Source of the DNA: Acetobacteraceae bacterium
GTDB taxonomy: Bacteria; Pseudomonadota; Alphaproteobacteria; Acetobacterales; Acetobacteraceae
Assembly: GCA_947475475.1 (NCBI GenBank)
Contig: CANJOG010000094.1
Span: 1 to 7,163, forward strand
DNA length: 7,163 nucleotides
Reading direction: 5' to 3'
Shown here: in pieces, positions 1 to 6,914 of the stretch
Layout of the letters: each line of letters opens with the position of its first letter
Position numbering within the stretch: the stretch's first letter is position 1
Translations under genes and position numbers: made by a program
Notes under the pieces: model-generated
What the model saw: only the letters and a program-made list of their open reading frames with translations
Database searches by the model: none
Told to the model about the DNA's origin: nothing

Positions 1-46
1 CGATGCCGCCGCTGTTGCTGAGAAACCCCGCCTTGGCGAGGAATGA
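1..46 (+). CDS. Possible C-terminal tail of an upstream gene (partial)
   Basis: From base 2 a frame reads D-A-A-A-V-A-E-K-P-R-L-G-E-E and stops at TGA 44-46. The hydrophilic, charged ending is plausible for a protein C-terminus, and the direction matches the next two genes. Fourteen codons are too few to identify a family. Another + frame (from ATG at 3, stop near 71) and a - strand frame are also open across this stretch, so the choice is a judgement based on residue composition only. Confidence 0.25.
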   Translation, partial: DAAAVAEKPRLGEE

Positions 47-102
47 TGGCGCCGTCCACGCCGCGGCTTGAGCGGGCCGGGGAAACGCGAAATAATCCCC
101 CG

Positions 103-498
103 ATGAAAAAGACGATCAAACAGCTCGTGGCCGAGGCGCAGGCCGTGATCACATCTATAGCGCCCGAGCAGGCGGTTGCGTTGCAGGGCCGCGACGATGT
201 CGTCTTTGTCGATATTCGCGACCCGCGCGAGATCGAACGCGAGGGCACCATCGAGGGCGCTTTCCGCTGCACGCGCGGCATGCTGGAATTCTGGATCGAT
301 CCGGAAAGCCCTTATCACAAGCCAATTTTTGCTGAGAAGAAGCGCTTCGTCTTCTTCTGCGCCCTCGGCTGGCGCTCCGCACTGGCGACCCGGACGGCGC
401 AGGAGATGGGGCTGGAGAATGTCGCCGATATCGCCGGCGGGCTGAATGCCTGGTGCGCTGCGGGCGGAGTGCTGGCGCCGCTGCCGGCAAAGACCTGA
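103..498 (+). CDS. Single-domain rhodanese-like sulfurtransferase
   Basis: This is a 131-residue protein made of one rhodanese domain, the usual size for a stand-alone member. Such proteins carry sulfane sulfur as a cysteine persulfide and are normally cytoplasmic; no signal peptide is visible. Visible motifs are the N-terminal DIRDPRE (residues 37-43), the active-site loop CALGWRS with Cys86 and Arg91, and the closing AGGLNAW (111-117). The loop from Cys to Arg is six residues, the length typical of sulfurtransferases rather than Cdc25-like phosphatases. The sulfur donor and acceptor are unknown. I chose ATG 103 because the protein then begins MKKTIKQLVAEA, as family members usually do. An in-frame ATG pair at 43/46 would add about 20 low-complexity residues and lies next to GGCGAGGA, so a longer form cannot be excluded. 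Thirty bases separate its stop from the hydrolase start. Confidence 0.88.
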   Translation: MKKTIKQLVAEAQAVITSIAPEQAVALQGRDDVVFVDIRDPREIEREGTIEGAFRCTRGMLEFWIDPESPYHKPIFAEKKRFVFFCALGWRSALATRTAQEMGLENVADIAGGLNAWCAAGGVLAPLPAKT

Positions 499-527
499 TA
501 CGGCATGCGACGGAATCGGTGTCCGGC

Positions 528-1457
528 ATGACGCGCCCTCCGCCAGTGCGCCGTCTATGGGCAGGTTTTTTGGGCATCATCCTCTTGGCGGCCACGCCGA
601 TGGCCGCCTGGGCCGGCGACGACCCCCGCATCCCGATTGCCCCGCTGAACGAGCAAATCCTGATGATCGCGGGCAACCCCGCACGGCCGGTCACGTTGGA
701 GGTAACCTATTTCACCCCGCCCGGTCCCGGCCCCTTTCCGCTCGCCATCGTCAATCACGGCGCCTCCAAGGCGACACGCACCAATCCCGGTGAACGCCAA
801 TGGATCGCGCTGGAAAGTTTCTATTTTCTGGCGCGCGGCTATGCGGTTGCCATGCCGATGCTGCGCGGCTTCGCTGGCTCCGGCGGGCGCATGATACGGC
901 TCGGCTGCAACCTCTCCGCACTGGCCGTGGAAAACGCGCGCAACATTGCCGCCGTCATCCGGAATATCGGGCAACGGCCTGAGATCGACGTAAGCCGCGT
1001 GGTCGTCACCGGCCAGAGTTTCGGGGGCTGGAACACGATGGGACTGTCCGTCCTGCCGGTCCCCGGCTTGCGCGGCCTGGTGCTGTTCAATGCCGGCGTG
1101 CGTGACGGCGATTGCAAGACCCAGGATGAGGCGATGCTGGGCAGCGCGACCCTCATCGGCGAACATGCCTGGCCGCCGTCGCTCTGGTTCTATGGCGAGA
1201 ATGACCGACTGCTGCCCACCAGCCTCTGGCAGGAAATTCACGCAGCCTTTGCGCGCGGTGGCACCGCAGCGGAACTCGTCGATATCGGCAAATTCGGCAC
1301 CGATTCGCATTCATTTTTAGCCTATCAGAATGCACGACCACTCTGGGAGCCAAAACTGGACGCGTTCCTCGCCCAGCTTGGCCTTCCCAACAGTGTTCTA
1401 TTTCCAGACTATCAGGTGCCAAAACACCTGAGCGCCAGCGGGAAAAAACCTCAGTAG
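528..1457 (+). CDS. Exported alpha/beta hydrolase, dienelactone-hydrolase type
   Basis: This 309-residue protein has an N-terminal signal peptide: Arg8-Arg9, a hydrophobic core at about 10-28, and a likely cut after AWA (residue 29). It probably acts in the periplasm or outside the cell. The mature part has the alpha/beta hydrolase signature. NHG (76-78) lies near the oxyanion site, the nucleophile elbow GQSFGG contains Ser164, Asp226 sits in GENDR, and His261 sits in DSHSF. The triad is therefore complete and the enzyme should be active, most likely on an ester or similar bond. The substrate is not evident. The start at ATG 528 is preferred because it places the signal peptide at the extreme N-terminus; an upstream in-frame start at 453 would bury it and overlap the rhodanese gene. 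No strong ribosome binding site is visible. It follows the rhodanese gene closely and may share its transcript. The last 7 bases overlap the oxidoreductase gene read from the opposite strand. Confidence 0.85.
   Translation: MTRPPPVRRLWAGFLGIILLAATPMAAWAGDDPRIPIAPLNEQILMIAGNPARPVTLEVTYFTPPGPGPFPLAIVNHGASKATRTNPGERQWIALESFYFLARGYAVAMPMLRGFAGSGGRMIRLGCNLSALAVENARNIAAVIRNIGQRPEIDVSRVVVTGQSFGGWNTMGLSVLPVPGLRGLVLFNAGVRDGDCKTQDEAMLGSATLIGEHAWPPSLWFYGENDRLLPTSLWQEIHAAFARGGTAAELVDIGKFGTDSHSFLAYQNARPLWEPKLDAFLAQLGLPNSVLFPDYQVPKHLSASGKKPQ
1412..1431. repeat. Perfect inverted repeat between convergent gene ends
   Basis: TCAGGTG (1412-1418) and CACCTGA (1425-1431) form a 7-base-pair stem with a CCAAAA loop. 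It lies inside the last codons of the hydrolase gene and 19 bases past the stop of the oxidoreductase gene on the other strand. No T-run follows on either strand, so it is not a standard intrinsic terminator. It might slow polymerase or protect mRNA 3' ends at this convergent junction, or it may be chance. Confidence 0.4.
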
Positions 1458-2350
1458 CGTTCGGCCTCGCGCGCGCAACCCTCGATAAAACGTGTGATCT
1501 CGCCCATGCTTCCCGGATTGGGCGGCGTGTTGATCGCCAGGATATTCGCCCCGATCTCGAGCAATTCTCCAGCGGGCGCGAAGGAGGCCGGAATGTCGAT
1601 CTGGCCGTCAGCGCCCTTCACATGCGCCAGATGGGCGCGAATGAGCATTTCGCTCAGCGAACGCCCTTGCGCCTCTAGCACGCTCTTGAGCACGTCTGCA
1701 CCTTCGCGCACCTGCGCCGGCCCATAGGCACTCGGTGGGCACCAGCCATCGCCAAGACGGGCGACGCGATCGGCATTCTTCGGCGTCATCTTCAAGCCGA
1801 ACAGCAGCGGAATGCGCTTCTGCACCGGCAGCGGATAGCAATAGGCGGCATCGAGCTTCTGGCCCGGCGCCTCGAAGGTCACTGGCTGCTCACCCCAGAT
1901 GGCGCGGCAGCCAGAGACAACTTCCTCAAAACGGGAATAGCGCTTGTCCCACGGCACGCCGGCGGCTTCGTATTCTTCCGGCTGCCAGCCAACACCAAGG
2001 CCAAACTCAGCGCGGCCACTGGAAAGAACATCGAGCGTGGCGAGGCTTTTCGCCACCTGCACCGCCGGGCGCAGCGGCGCGAGCAGAATGCTGGTGGACA
2101 GGCGGATGCGCTTCGTCGCCGCCGCAATCCAGCCTAGCGTCACGAAAGGATCGAGCCAGGGCACATCCTTTACATGCGCGAACGGGCCGTAAGGATACAT
2201 CTCCGGCCGGTTACCGATGAGCTGGTGTTCACCGAACTGGAAGGAATGGAATCCGGCATCATCCGCCGCCCGGGCGACGTCGAGCGAGAGCCGCACATCC
2301 CCACCGGGAACCCAATGCGGACGCGCCATCAGCGAGAGACGAAGTGCCAT
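1451..2350 (-). CDS. LLM-class flavin/F420-dependent oxidoreductase
   Basis: This 299-residue protein belongs to the bacterial luciferase-like (LLM) superfamily of single TIM-barrel enzymes, which use FMN or coenzyme F420 to oxidise small organic molecules. Family marks include FGEHQ (39-43), the run LAPLRPAVQVAKSLATLD (90-107), SGRAEFGLGVGW (111-122) and RLGDGW (198-203). Length is typical and nothing is missing. The sequence does not settle whether FMN or F420 is used, nor the substrate; many proteobacteria lack F420, which favours FMN. Start ATG 2350 is chosen because GGAAGGAA lies 7 bases upstream; a TTG one codon earlier is possible but less likely. The gene lies 31 bases downstream of the binding-protein gene on the same strand, suggesting cotranscription. 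Its 3' end overlaps the hydrolase gene by 7 bases. Confidence 0.87.
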   Translation of the reverse strand: MALRLSLMARPHWVPGGDVRLSLDVARAADDAGFHSFQFGEHQLIGNRPEMYPYGPFAHVKDVPWLDPFVTLGWIAAATKRIRLSTSILLAPLRPAVQVAKSLATLDVLSSGRAEFGLGVGWQPEEYEAAGVPWDKRYSRFEEVVSGCRAIWGEQPVTFEAPGQKLDAAYCYPLPVQKRIPLLFGLKMTPKNADRVARLGDGWCPPSAYGPAQVREGADVLKSVLEAQGRSLSEMLIRAHLAHVKGADGQIDIPASFAPAGELLEIGANILAINTPPNPGSMGEITRFIEGCAREAERY

Positions 2351-2357
2351 CAATCCA

Positions 2358-2365
2358 TTCCTTCC
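2358..2365 (-). promoter_or_regulatory. Ribosome binding site of the LLM oxidoreductase
   Basis: On the - strand GGAAGGAA ends 7 bases before ATG 2350. The spacing is good and it decides for ATG 2350 over the TTG at 2353. It sits in the short spacer after the binding-protein stop, consistent with independent translation initiation within an operon. Confidence 0.6.
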
Positions 2366-2381
2366 AACATCAGAAAACCCG

Positions 2382-3515
2382 TTATTGCGGCGCGAGAAGC
2401 TGCTTGCCGTCCCGATACACCATCAGAGCCATCGTGTAATTCGGAACGCGGTTTTCATCCAGGCTGAACTTGCCGTCGCCGACGATCACATCGGCATTGC
2501 GGGTCGCCGCCAGCGCGTCGCGAATGCTTTCGCGGGTCGGATTGCCCCCCGAACTTTTAATCGCGCTCGCCACCAATTGCATCATCGTGAAGCCGACCGC
2601 AGCGTAATTGTCTGGATCGCTATTGTAGCGCTTGCGATGTTCGGCAACGAAGGCGCGTCCGGCATCGTTCATCCCACCCGGCGCGAAATCGGCCCCGAAG
2701 ATCACGCCTTCAGCGGCCTTGCCGGCGATTTGGAGATATTGCTGCGCGGATTCCGACGTGCTGCCAAAGACCTTGGCAGTCGCTGGCAGCCCGGCCTGAC
2801 GGAGCTGGACGATGATATTCGCGCTCACCGGCCCCTGCGTGGAAATCTGCACGCAATCGACATTGGCGGCGACGATCTTGGTGGCGATGGCGGTGAAATC
2901 TGTGTCGGAGCCAAGCACGCCATCCTCAGACACGACAGTCACGCCCCGCTGCGTCACCCAGTCGCGGAACACGACATGCTGAGCTGCAGTGGATTCGTTC
3001 TGCCGGTCATAGACCTGGGCGCAGCGCTTCACTTTGCCAACTTCAAGTGCATATTTCGCGATCGGCGGCATGTATTGCAACGGCGTGATGGTGCCCTTGA
3101 AGCTCCAAGGGCCTGGCTTGAGCACTTCCAGCGATGTTGCCGTCGCCATCATCACAATCTTGCGATCATTGGCGACCGGAGAGACGGCCAGCGCCTCCAC
3201 TGTCGAGGTCGGGCCGACCACGGCCAGAACCTTCGGGTCGCCCGCGAATTTGGAAAACAGGGTCAGCGCCTGAGTCTTGTCGCTCGCCGTATCCTGCACG
3301 TCGATCACAATACGGTTGCCGGCGCCGAGCATACCGCTCGCATTGATCTGGTCCGCGGCGATCCGCACCCCATTAGCGACAGGCACGCCGACGAAGCCGA
3401 TCGGGCCTGTCATGGATTGCTCGACGCCAATCAGATAGTCCACGGCCCACGATGGAGTAGCAGCCAGCGGGGCCAACAACGCGGCGAGAGCCGCGCCAAA
3501 TGCGATCTGCTTCAT
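2382..3515 (-). CDS. ABC transporter substrate-binding protein, branched-chain amino acid (Liv) type
   Basis: This 377-residue protein resembles the periplasmic binding proteins of Liv-type ABC importers (type I fold, Peripla_BP_6 group). A signal peptide covers residues 1-24 (MKQ start, hydrophobic core, likely cut after PSWA) and there is no lipobox cysteine, so it should be soluble in the periplasm. Family features are IGVEQSMTG at the mature N-terminus (29-37), AADQIN (53-58), the ligand-loop VVGPTSTVEA (99-108), and the late NYAAVGFTMMQ (303-313). Members bind amino acids but also amides, urea and aromatic acids; the ligand cannot be read here. It is the first gene of a probable operon with the LLM oxidoreductase, which hints at a ligand that is then oxidised. 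No Liv permease or ATPase gene is present in the window. ATG 3515 has a good GAGGAA site upstream. Confidence 0.9.
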   Translation of the reverse strand: MKQIAFGAALAALLAPLAATPSWAVDYLIGVEQSMTGPIGFVGVPVANGVRIAADQINASGMLGAGNRIVIDVQDTASDKTQALTLFSKFAGDPKVLAVVGPTSTVEALAVSPVANDRKIVMMATATSLEVLKPGPWSFKGTITPLQYMPPIAKYALEVGKVKRCAQVYDRQNESTAAQHVVFRDWVTQRGVTVVSEDGVLGSDTDFTAIATKIVAANVDCVQISTQGPVSANIIVQLRQAGLPATAKVFGSTSESAQQYLQIAGKAAEGVIFGADFAPGGMNDAGRAFVAEHRKRYNSDPDNYAAVGFTMMQLVASAIKSSGGNPTRESIRDALAATRNADVIVGDGKFSLDENRVPNYTMALMVYRDGKQLLAPQ

Positions 3516-3519
3516 GACA

Positions 3520-3525
3520 TTCCTC
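3520..3525 (-). promoter_or_regulatory. Ribosome binding site of the ABC binding protein
   Basis: On the - strand GAGGAA is followed by TGTC and then ATG 3515. It is a strong site at workable spacing and fixes the start of the secreted binding protein, in agreement with the signal peptide. Confidence 0.6.
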
Positions 3526-3546
3526 GTTTTTGGTTTCCGACAGTCT

Positions 3547-3612
3547 TATTAGGACAGAGTCTTTACCCTAATTTCCTGGCGCAATGTAGAGACTATATTA
3601 GGTCGAACAGAG
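3547..3612. promoter_or_regulatory. Candidate operator: three ATTAGG elements in the divergent spacer
   Basis: TATTAGGACAGAG (3547-3559) and TATTAGGTCGAACAGAG (3596-3612) are two direct copies of one motif that differ by a short insertion. Between them CCTAAT (3567-3572) is the same core inverted, giving ATTAGG-N13-CCTAAT. The cluster lies between the two divergent starts. A -10-like TATATT (3594-3599, + strand) and TAATAT on the - strand overlap the second copy, but I see no convincing -35 for either. Repeated cores over a possible promoter fit a regulator binding site. No regulator gene is present in the window. Confidence 0.4.
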
Positions 3613-3645
3613 ATTGCCCTGCCGTTCTCGCCTAGGCAAATCTGT
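3607..3645 (+). other. Imperfect hairpin in the possible 5' leader of the helicase gene
   Basis: ACAGA (3607-3611) pairs with TCTGT (3641-3645), and TTGCC (3614-3618) with GGCAA (3635-3639). A small 2-by-1 internal loop separates them and the apical loop is 16 bases. It lies 58 bases before the helicase start. It could fold in the leader RNA if transcription starts upstream, or be a protein site. It matches no riboswitch I know. Confidence 0.25.
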
Positions 3646-3702
3646 GCCGCCGGTGTGCCCTTGCCGTCAAAACGCTCATGGAATCCCCTGGCGGCATAAG
3701 CT

Positions 3703-6159
3703 ATGCAGGCGGCGATGGACGGAACATTACCAGAACTCTTTCGCACCTGGTTCGCCCGGCGCGGCTGGCAGCCGAGGCCGCACCAGATCGCAGTGCTGGA
3801 CGCGGCCATGAATGGCGACTCCGTGCTCTTGATCGCGCCGACGGGCGGCGGCAAGACCTTGTCCGGCTTTCTTCCGTCGCTGATCGATCTTGCCGCCGAT
3901 CCCTCCCCGCGCTTGCACACAATCTATGTCAGTCCGCTCAAGGCGCTGGCGACCGATATCGCCCGCAACCTGACCGAACCCGTCGAGCAGATGGGCCTGC
4001 CCATCGCCATCGAGACCCGCACGGGTGACACGCCGGTTGCCAGACGCGCCCGCCAGAAGGAACGGCCGCCACATCTGTTGCTGACCACGCCTGAGAGCCT
4101 GGCGATCCTGCTCTCCGCGCCAGACGCCCCTGCCCTGTTCGCCAATCTTGGCCGCATCGTCATCGATGAAATCCACGCACTCGCCGGCACCAAGCGCGGT
4201 GACCAGCTTGCATTGTGCCTGGCGCGGCTTGCCCTGCTGGCACCATCCGCCACGCGCATCGGATTGTCAGCGACGGTGGCACATCCGGATGCGATCGCCG
4301 CTTATGTGGCCCCCGATGCCAACCCCGCCTCGGTGCGGCGCATCGTCGTGAAGGATGGCGCGCCGCCGCGCCTGGGCATCATGCTGCCCAAGGGCCGCCT
4401 GCCGTGGATGGGGCGCATGGGACTGGTCAATGCGCCGCAAATCCTCGACCGCATCCGCGCTGCCGGCATGACCATCGTGTTTGTGAATACCCGCGCCCAG
4501 GCCGAGATGATTTTCCAGGAGCTGTGGAAGCTCAACGAGGAAACGCTCCCCATCGCCTTGCATCATGGCAGCCTGGACATCGCCCAGCGCCGGCGTGTGG
4601 AAGCGGCAATGGCGGCGGGAAAATTGCGCGCCGTCGTGGCGACATCCTCACTCGACCTCGGCATTGACTGGGGCGGCGTGGACCAGGTGATCCAGGTCGG
4701 CGCGCCCAAGGGAATCTCGCGGCTGTTGCAGCGTGTCGGCCGCTCCAATCACCGCATGGACGAGGCAAGCCACGCCATTCTCGTCCCCGCCAATCGCTTC
4801 GAAGTTCTGGAATGCGAGGCCGCGCGCGCCGGCATTGCGGCCGGCGAACTCGATGGCGAGGCACCGCGGCCGGGCGGGCTCGATGTGCTGGCCCAGCATA
4901 TCCTGCTGATGGCCGTCTCGGCGCCATTCATGCCGGATGACCTGTTCGCCGAAGTGCGCCGCGCCGCGCCCTATGCGATGCTCTCCCGCAAGGATTTCGA
5001 GGACACGCTGGAATTCGTCGAGAATGGTGGCTACGCCCTCGCCGCCTATGAGCGTTACCGCAAACTGTTCCGCGATGCCGAAGGGCGTTTGCACAGTCGC
5101 GATCTGCGTATTGCCCGACAGGCGCGGATGAATGTCGGCACGATTGTCGAACAGCCTTTGCTCAAAGTCCGGCTGATGGGAAGGCGCGGCGGAAATCTCG
5201 GCGAGGTGGAGGAATATTTAGCCTCGCAATTGCGCCCCGGCGATACCTTCATGTTCGCCGGACGGTTGCTGCGCTTTATCCGCATTCGCGAAATGGCGAT
5301 TGAATGTGCCGAGGGCGGTGCCGGAAATCCGCTCGTGCCGGCCTATGGCGGCACGCGCATGTCGCTCTCGACCAATCTGGCAACGCGCGTGCGCGCCATG
5401 CTGCACGATCCCGCCGCATGGAAAACCTTCCCAGAACCGGTGCGGGAATGGCTGGAACTGCAATATCACGCCTCCGAATTGCCGAGTAGCGATGGCGTGC
5501 TGGTGGAGACATTTCCGCGCGACGGGCGCTGGTATCTCGTCGCCTATTGCTTCGAAGGCCGCAACGCGCATCAGACACTCGGCATGCTTCTGACACGCCG
5601 GCTGGAACGCGCCGGCTTCGCCCCGCGCGGCTTTGTCGCGACAGATTATGCAATCGGCATCTGGTGCGCCTGGGCACCGGAGAATATTGCAGCCCTGTTC
5701 GCCGAGGACATGCTGGGCGACGACCTGGAGGAATGGATGGCCGAATCCTCCATGCTGCGACGGACTTTCCGCAATGTCGCAGTGATTGCCGGGCTGATCG
5801 AGCGTAACCATCCAGGCCAGGAAAAGACGCGACGACAAGTGACCGTGAATTCAGATCTCATCTACGACGTGCTGCGCCGCCACCAGCCGGACCACGTTCT
5901 GCTGCGCGCCACCCGCGCCGATGCCGCCGGCGGCATGACCGATCTCGGCCGGCTCGCGCAATTCCTCGCGCGCATCCAGGGCCGCATCCGCCATATCCGC
6001 CTCGATCGCGTCTCGCCGCTGGCAATCCCGATCCTGATTGATATCGGCCGGGAAAACATCACCAGCGATGATGACGAAGAGGCGCTGCTCGCAGATGCCG
6101 AGGCGATGGTGGCGGAAGCAAGCGAACCCAGACTGGCGCTGCGCCAAGTGCTCACCTAA
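3703..6159 (+). CDS. Lhr-Core type DEXH helicase of the ligase-associated DNA-repair cluster
   Basis: This 818-residue SF2 helicase matches the size and motif set of the Lhr-Core (ligase-associated DEXH box) family: ATP-driven 3'-5' helicases linked to bacterial DNA repair. Motifs appear in order: RPHQ (25-28), Walker A APTGGGKT (45-52), SPLKALA (77-83), TTPESL (128-133), DEIH (155-158), LSAT (188-191), VFVNTRAQAE (259-268), TSSLDLGIDWGGVD (314-327) and QRVGRSNHR (343-351). About 450 further residues would hold the winged-helix and beta-barrel domains of Lhr-Core. The much longer C-terminal region of full Lhr is absent, as expected for this group. All catalytic motifs are intact. An in-frame TAA at 3697-3699 limits the start to ATG 3703 or ATG 3715; 3715 (MDGTLPELF) looks slightly more like relatives, and neither has a strong ribosome site. 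The pdeM-like gene follows after 38 bases. The ligase and exonuclease that often accompany it are not in the window. Confidence 0.93.
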   Translation: MQAAMDGTLPELFRTWFARRGWQPRPHQIAVLDAAMNGDSVLLIAPTGGGKTLSGFLPSLIDLAADPSPRLHTIYVSPLKALATDIARNLTEPVEQMGLPIAIETRTGDTPVARRARQKERPPHLLLTTPESLAILLSAPDAPALFANLGRIVIDEIHALAGTKRGDQLALCLARLALLAPSATRIGLSATVAHPDAIAAYVAPDANPASVRRIVVKDGAPPRLGIMLPKGRLPWMGRMGLVNAPQILDRIRAAGMTIVFVNTRAQAEMIFQELWKLNEETLPIALHHGSLDIAQRRRVEAAMAAGKLRAVVATSSLDLGIDWGGVDQVIQVGAPKGISRLLQRVGRSNHRMDEASHAILVPANRFEVLECEAARAGIAAGELDGEAPRPGGLDVLAQHILLMAVSAPFMPDDLFAEVRRAAPYAMLSRKDFEDTLEFVENGGYALAAYERYRKLFRDAEGRLHSRDLRIARQARMNVGTIVEQPLLKVRLMGRRGGNLGEVEEYLASQLRPGDTFMFAGRLLRFIRIREMAIECAEGGAGNPLVPAYGGTRMSLSTNLATRVRAMLHDPAAWKTFPEPVREWLELQYHASELPSSDGVLVETFPRDGRWYLVAYCFEGRNAHQTLGMLLTRRLERAGFAPRGFVATDYAIGIWCAWAPENIAALFAEDMLGDDLEEWMAESSMLRRTFRNVAVIAGLIERNHPGQEKTRRQVTVNSDLIYDVLRRHQPDHVLLRATRADAAGGMTDLGRLAQFLARIQGRIRHIRLDRVSPLAIPILIDIGRENITSDDDEEALLADAEAMVAEASEPRLALRQVLT

Positions 6160-6197
6160 CTCTCACCGATCAACGACCAACCGGACCGCACCCACGC

Positions 6198-6914
6198 ATG
6201 ATCGCCGCCCCCATCCATATCGGCACCTCCCGCCTGATGCTCGACCCCGCCGGCGCGATCTTCTGGCCGCAGCAATCCATCCTCGCCGTCGCCGACCTGC
6301 ATTTCGAGAAGGCGACGCATTACGCCGAGAAAGGCCAGCTCCTCCCGCCCTGGGACACCGGCCTCACGCTGGACCGCCTCGCCCCGATCATCCGCCGCTA
6401 CGCGCCGAAAACCCTACTCGCCCTCGGCGACTCCTTCCACGACCCCAGGGCCGCCGGGCGCATCACCCAGGTCGATGCCAAGAAACTCGCCCAGATCGCC
6501 GAAACCATCGATCTTATCTGGGTTCTCGGCAACCACGACCCCACCCCGCCCGAGGGATTGCCCGGCCGCGCGCTCGACGAATACCAGCGCGAGCACATCA
6601 CCTTCCGCCACCACCCCGTCCAGGGCAGCGGCCACGAAGTCTTCGGCCACTTTCACCCCCGCGCCACCATCCCCGCCCGCGGCGGCAGCCTCACCCGCCC
6701 CTGCTTCATGGCCGACAACCGCCGCGTCCTCCTCCCCGCCTTCGGCGCCTTCACCGGCGGGCTGGATGTGCGTAACCACGCCATCGCTGGATTGTTCCCG
6801 CGCGGAGCGCGAGCTTTCTTGCTTGGGAAGGAACGCCTATACTCCTTCACCCTCGCGCAACTGCGCGGTGTGCCGGAGTCCAGCATGGCGGAGTTGCCGC
6901 TGAAATCTGGCTAA
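6198..6914 (+). CDS. pdeM: PdeM-type metallophosphoesterase (ligase-associated repair cluster)
   Basis: This 238-residue calcineurin-like metallophosphoesterase matches the PdeM family, the fourth member of the Lhr-Core/ligase/exonuclease repair cluster. The two-metal site is complete: DLH (Asp33, His35), GDSFHD (Asp78, His81, Asp82), GNHD (Asn112, His113), HHP (138-140) and GHFH (His151, His153). AFGAFTGGLD (181-190) is a further stretch I associate with PdeM proteins. Related enzymes are manganese-dependent and cleave phosphodiester substrates; the role in repair is inferred from gene linkage. No signal peptide is present, so it should be cytoplasmic. It starts 38 bases after the helicase stop and is probably cotranscribed. 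No Shine-Dalgarno site is visible before ATG 6198. Residues 1-180 are encoded with an extreme excess of C-ending codons compared with the helicase and with the gene's own last 50 codons. Confidence 0.92.
   Translation: MIAAPIHIGTSRLMLDPAGAIFWPQQSILAVADLHFEKATHYAEKGQLLPPWDTGLTLDRLAPIIRRYAPKTLLALGDSFHDPRAAGRITQVDAKKLAQIAETIDLIWVLGNHDPTPPEGLPGRALDEYQREHITFRHHPVQGSGHEVFGHFHPRATIPARGGSLTRPCFMADNRRVLLPAFGAFTGGLDVRNHAIAGLFPRGARAFLLGKERLYSFTLAQLRGVPESSMAELPLKSG

Noticed and set aside
1..102. Open - strand frame giving a plausible peptide at the left edge
   Set aside because: Short, no start, stop or motif within the window; the + strand frame ending at 44-46 fits the direction of the following genes better.
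555..1310. 251-codon frame on the - strand opposite the hydrolase
   Set aside because: Low-complexity Arg/Ala/Gly-rich product without motifs; the + strand frame has the complete hydrolase triad and a signal peptide.
2217..3635. Long open frame on the + strand (472 codons) opposite the binding-protein and oxidoreductase genes
   Set aside because: Its translation is rich in His, Arg and Asp with no domain pattern. The - strand genes it covers have clear family motifs, signal peptide and ribosome sites. High-GC codon bias commonly opens such antisense frames.
3549..3920. 123-codon - strand frame across the divergent spacer and helicase start
   Set aside because: It overlaps the Walker A region of the helicase antisense, has no family pattern, and ends in the repeat-bearing spacer.
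6038..6775. 245-codon + strand frame overlapping the helicase end and pdeM
   Set aside because: The product is dominated by Arg, Pro and His repeats produced by reading C-rich pdeM codons out of frame.
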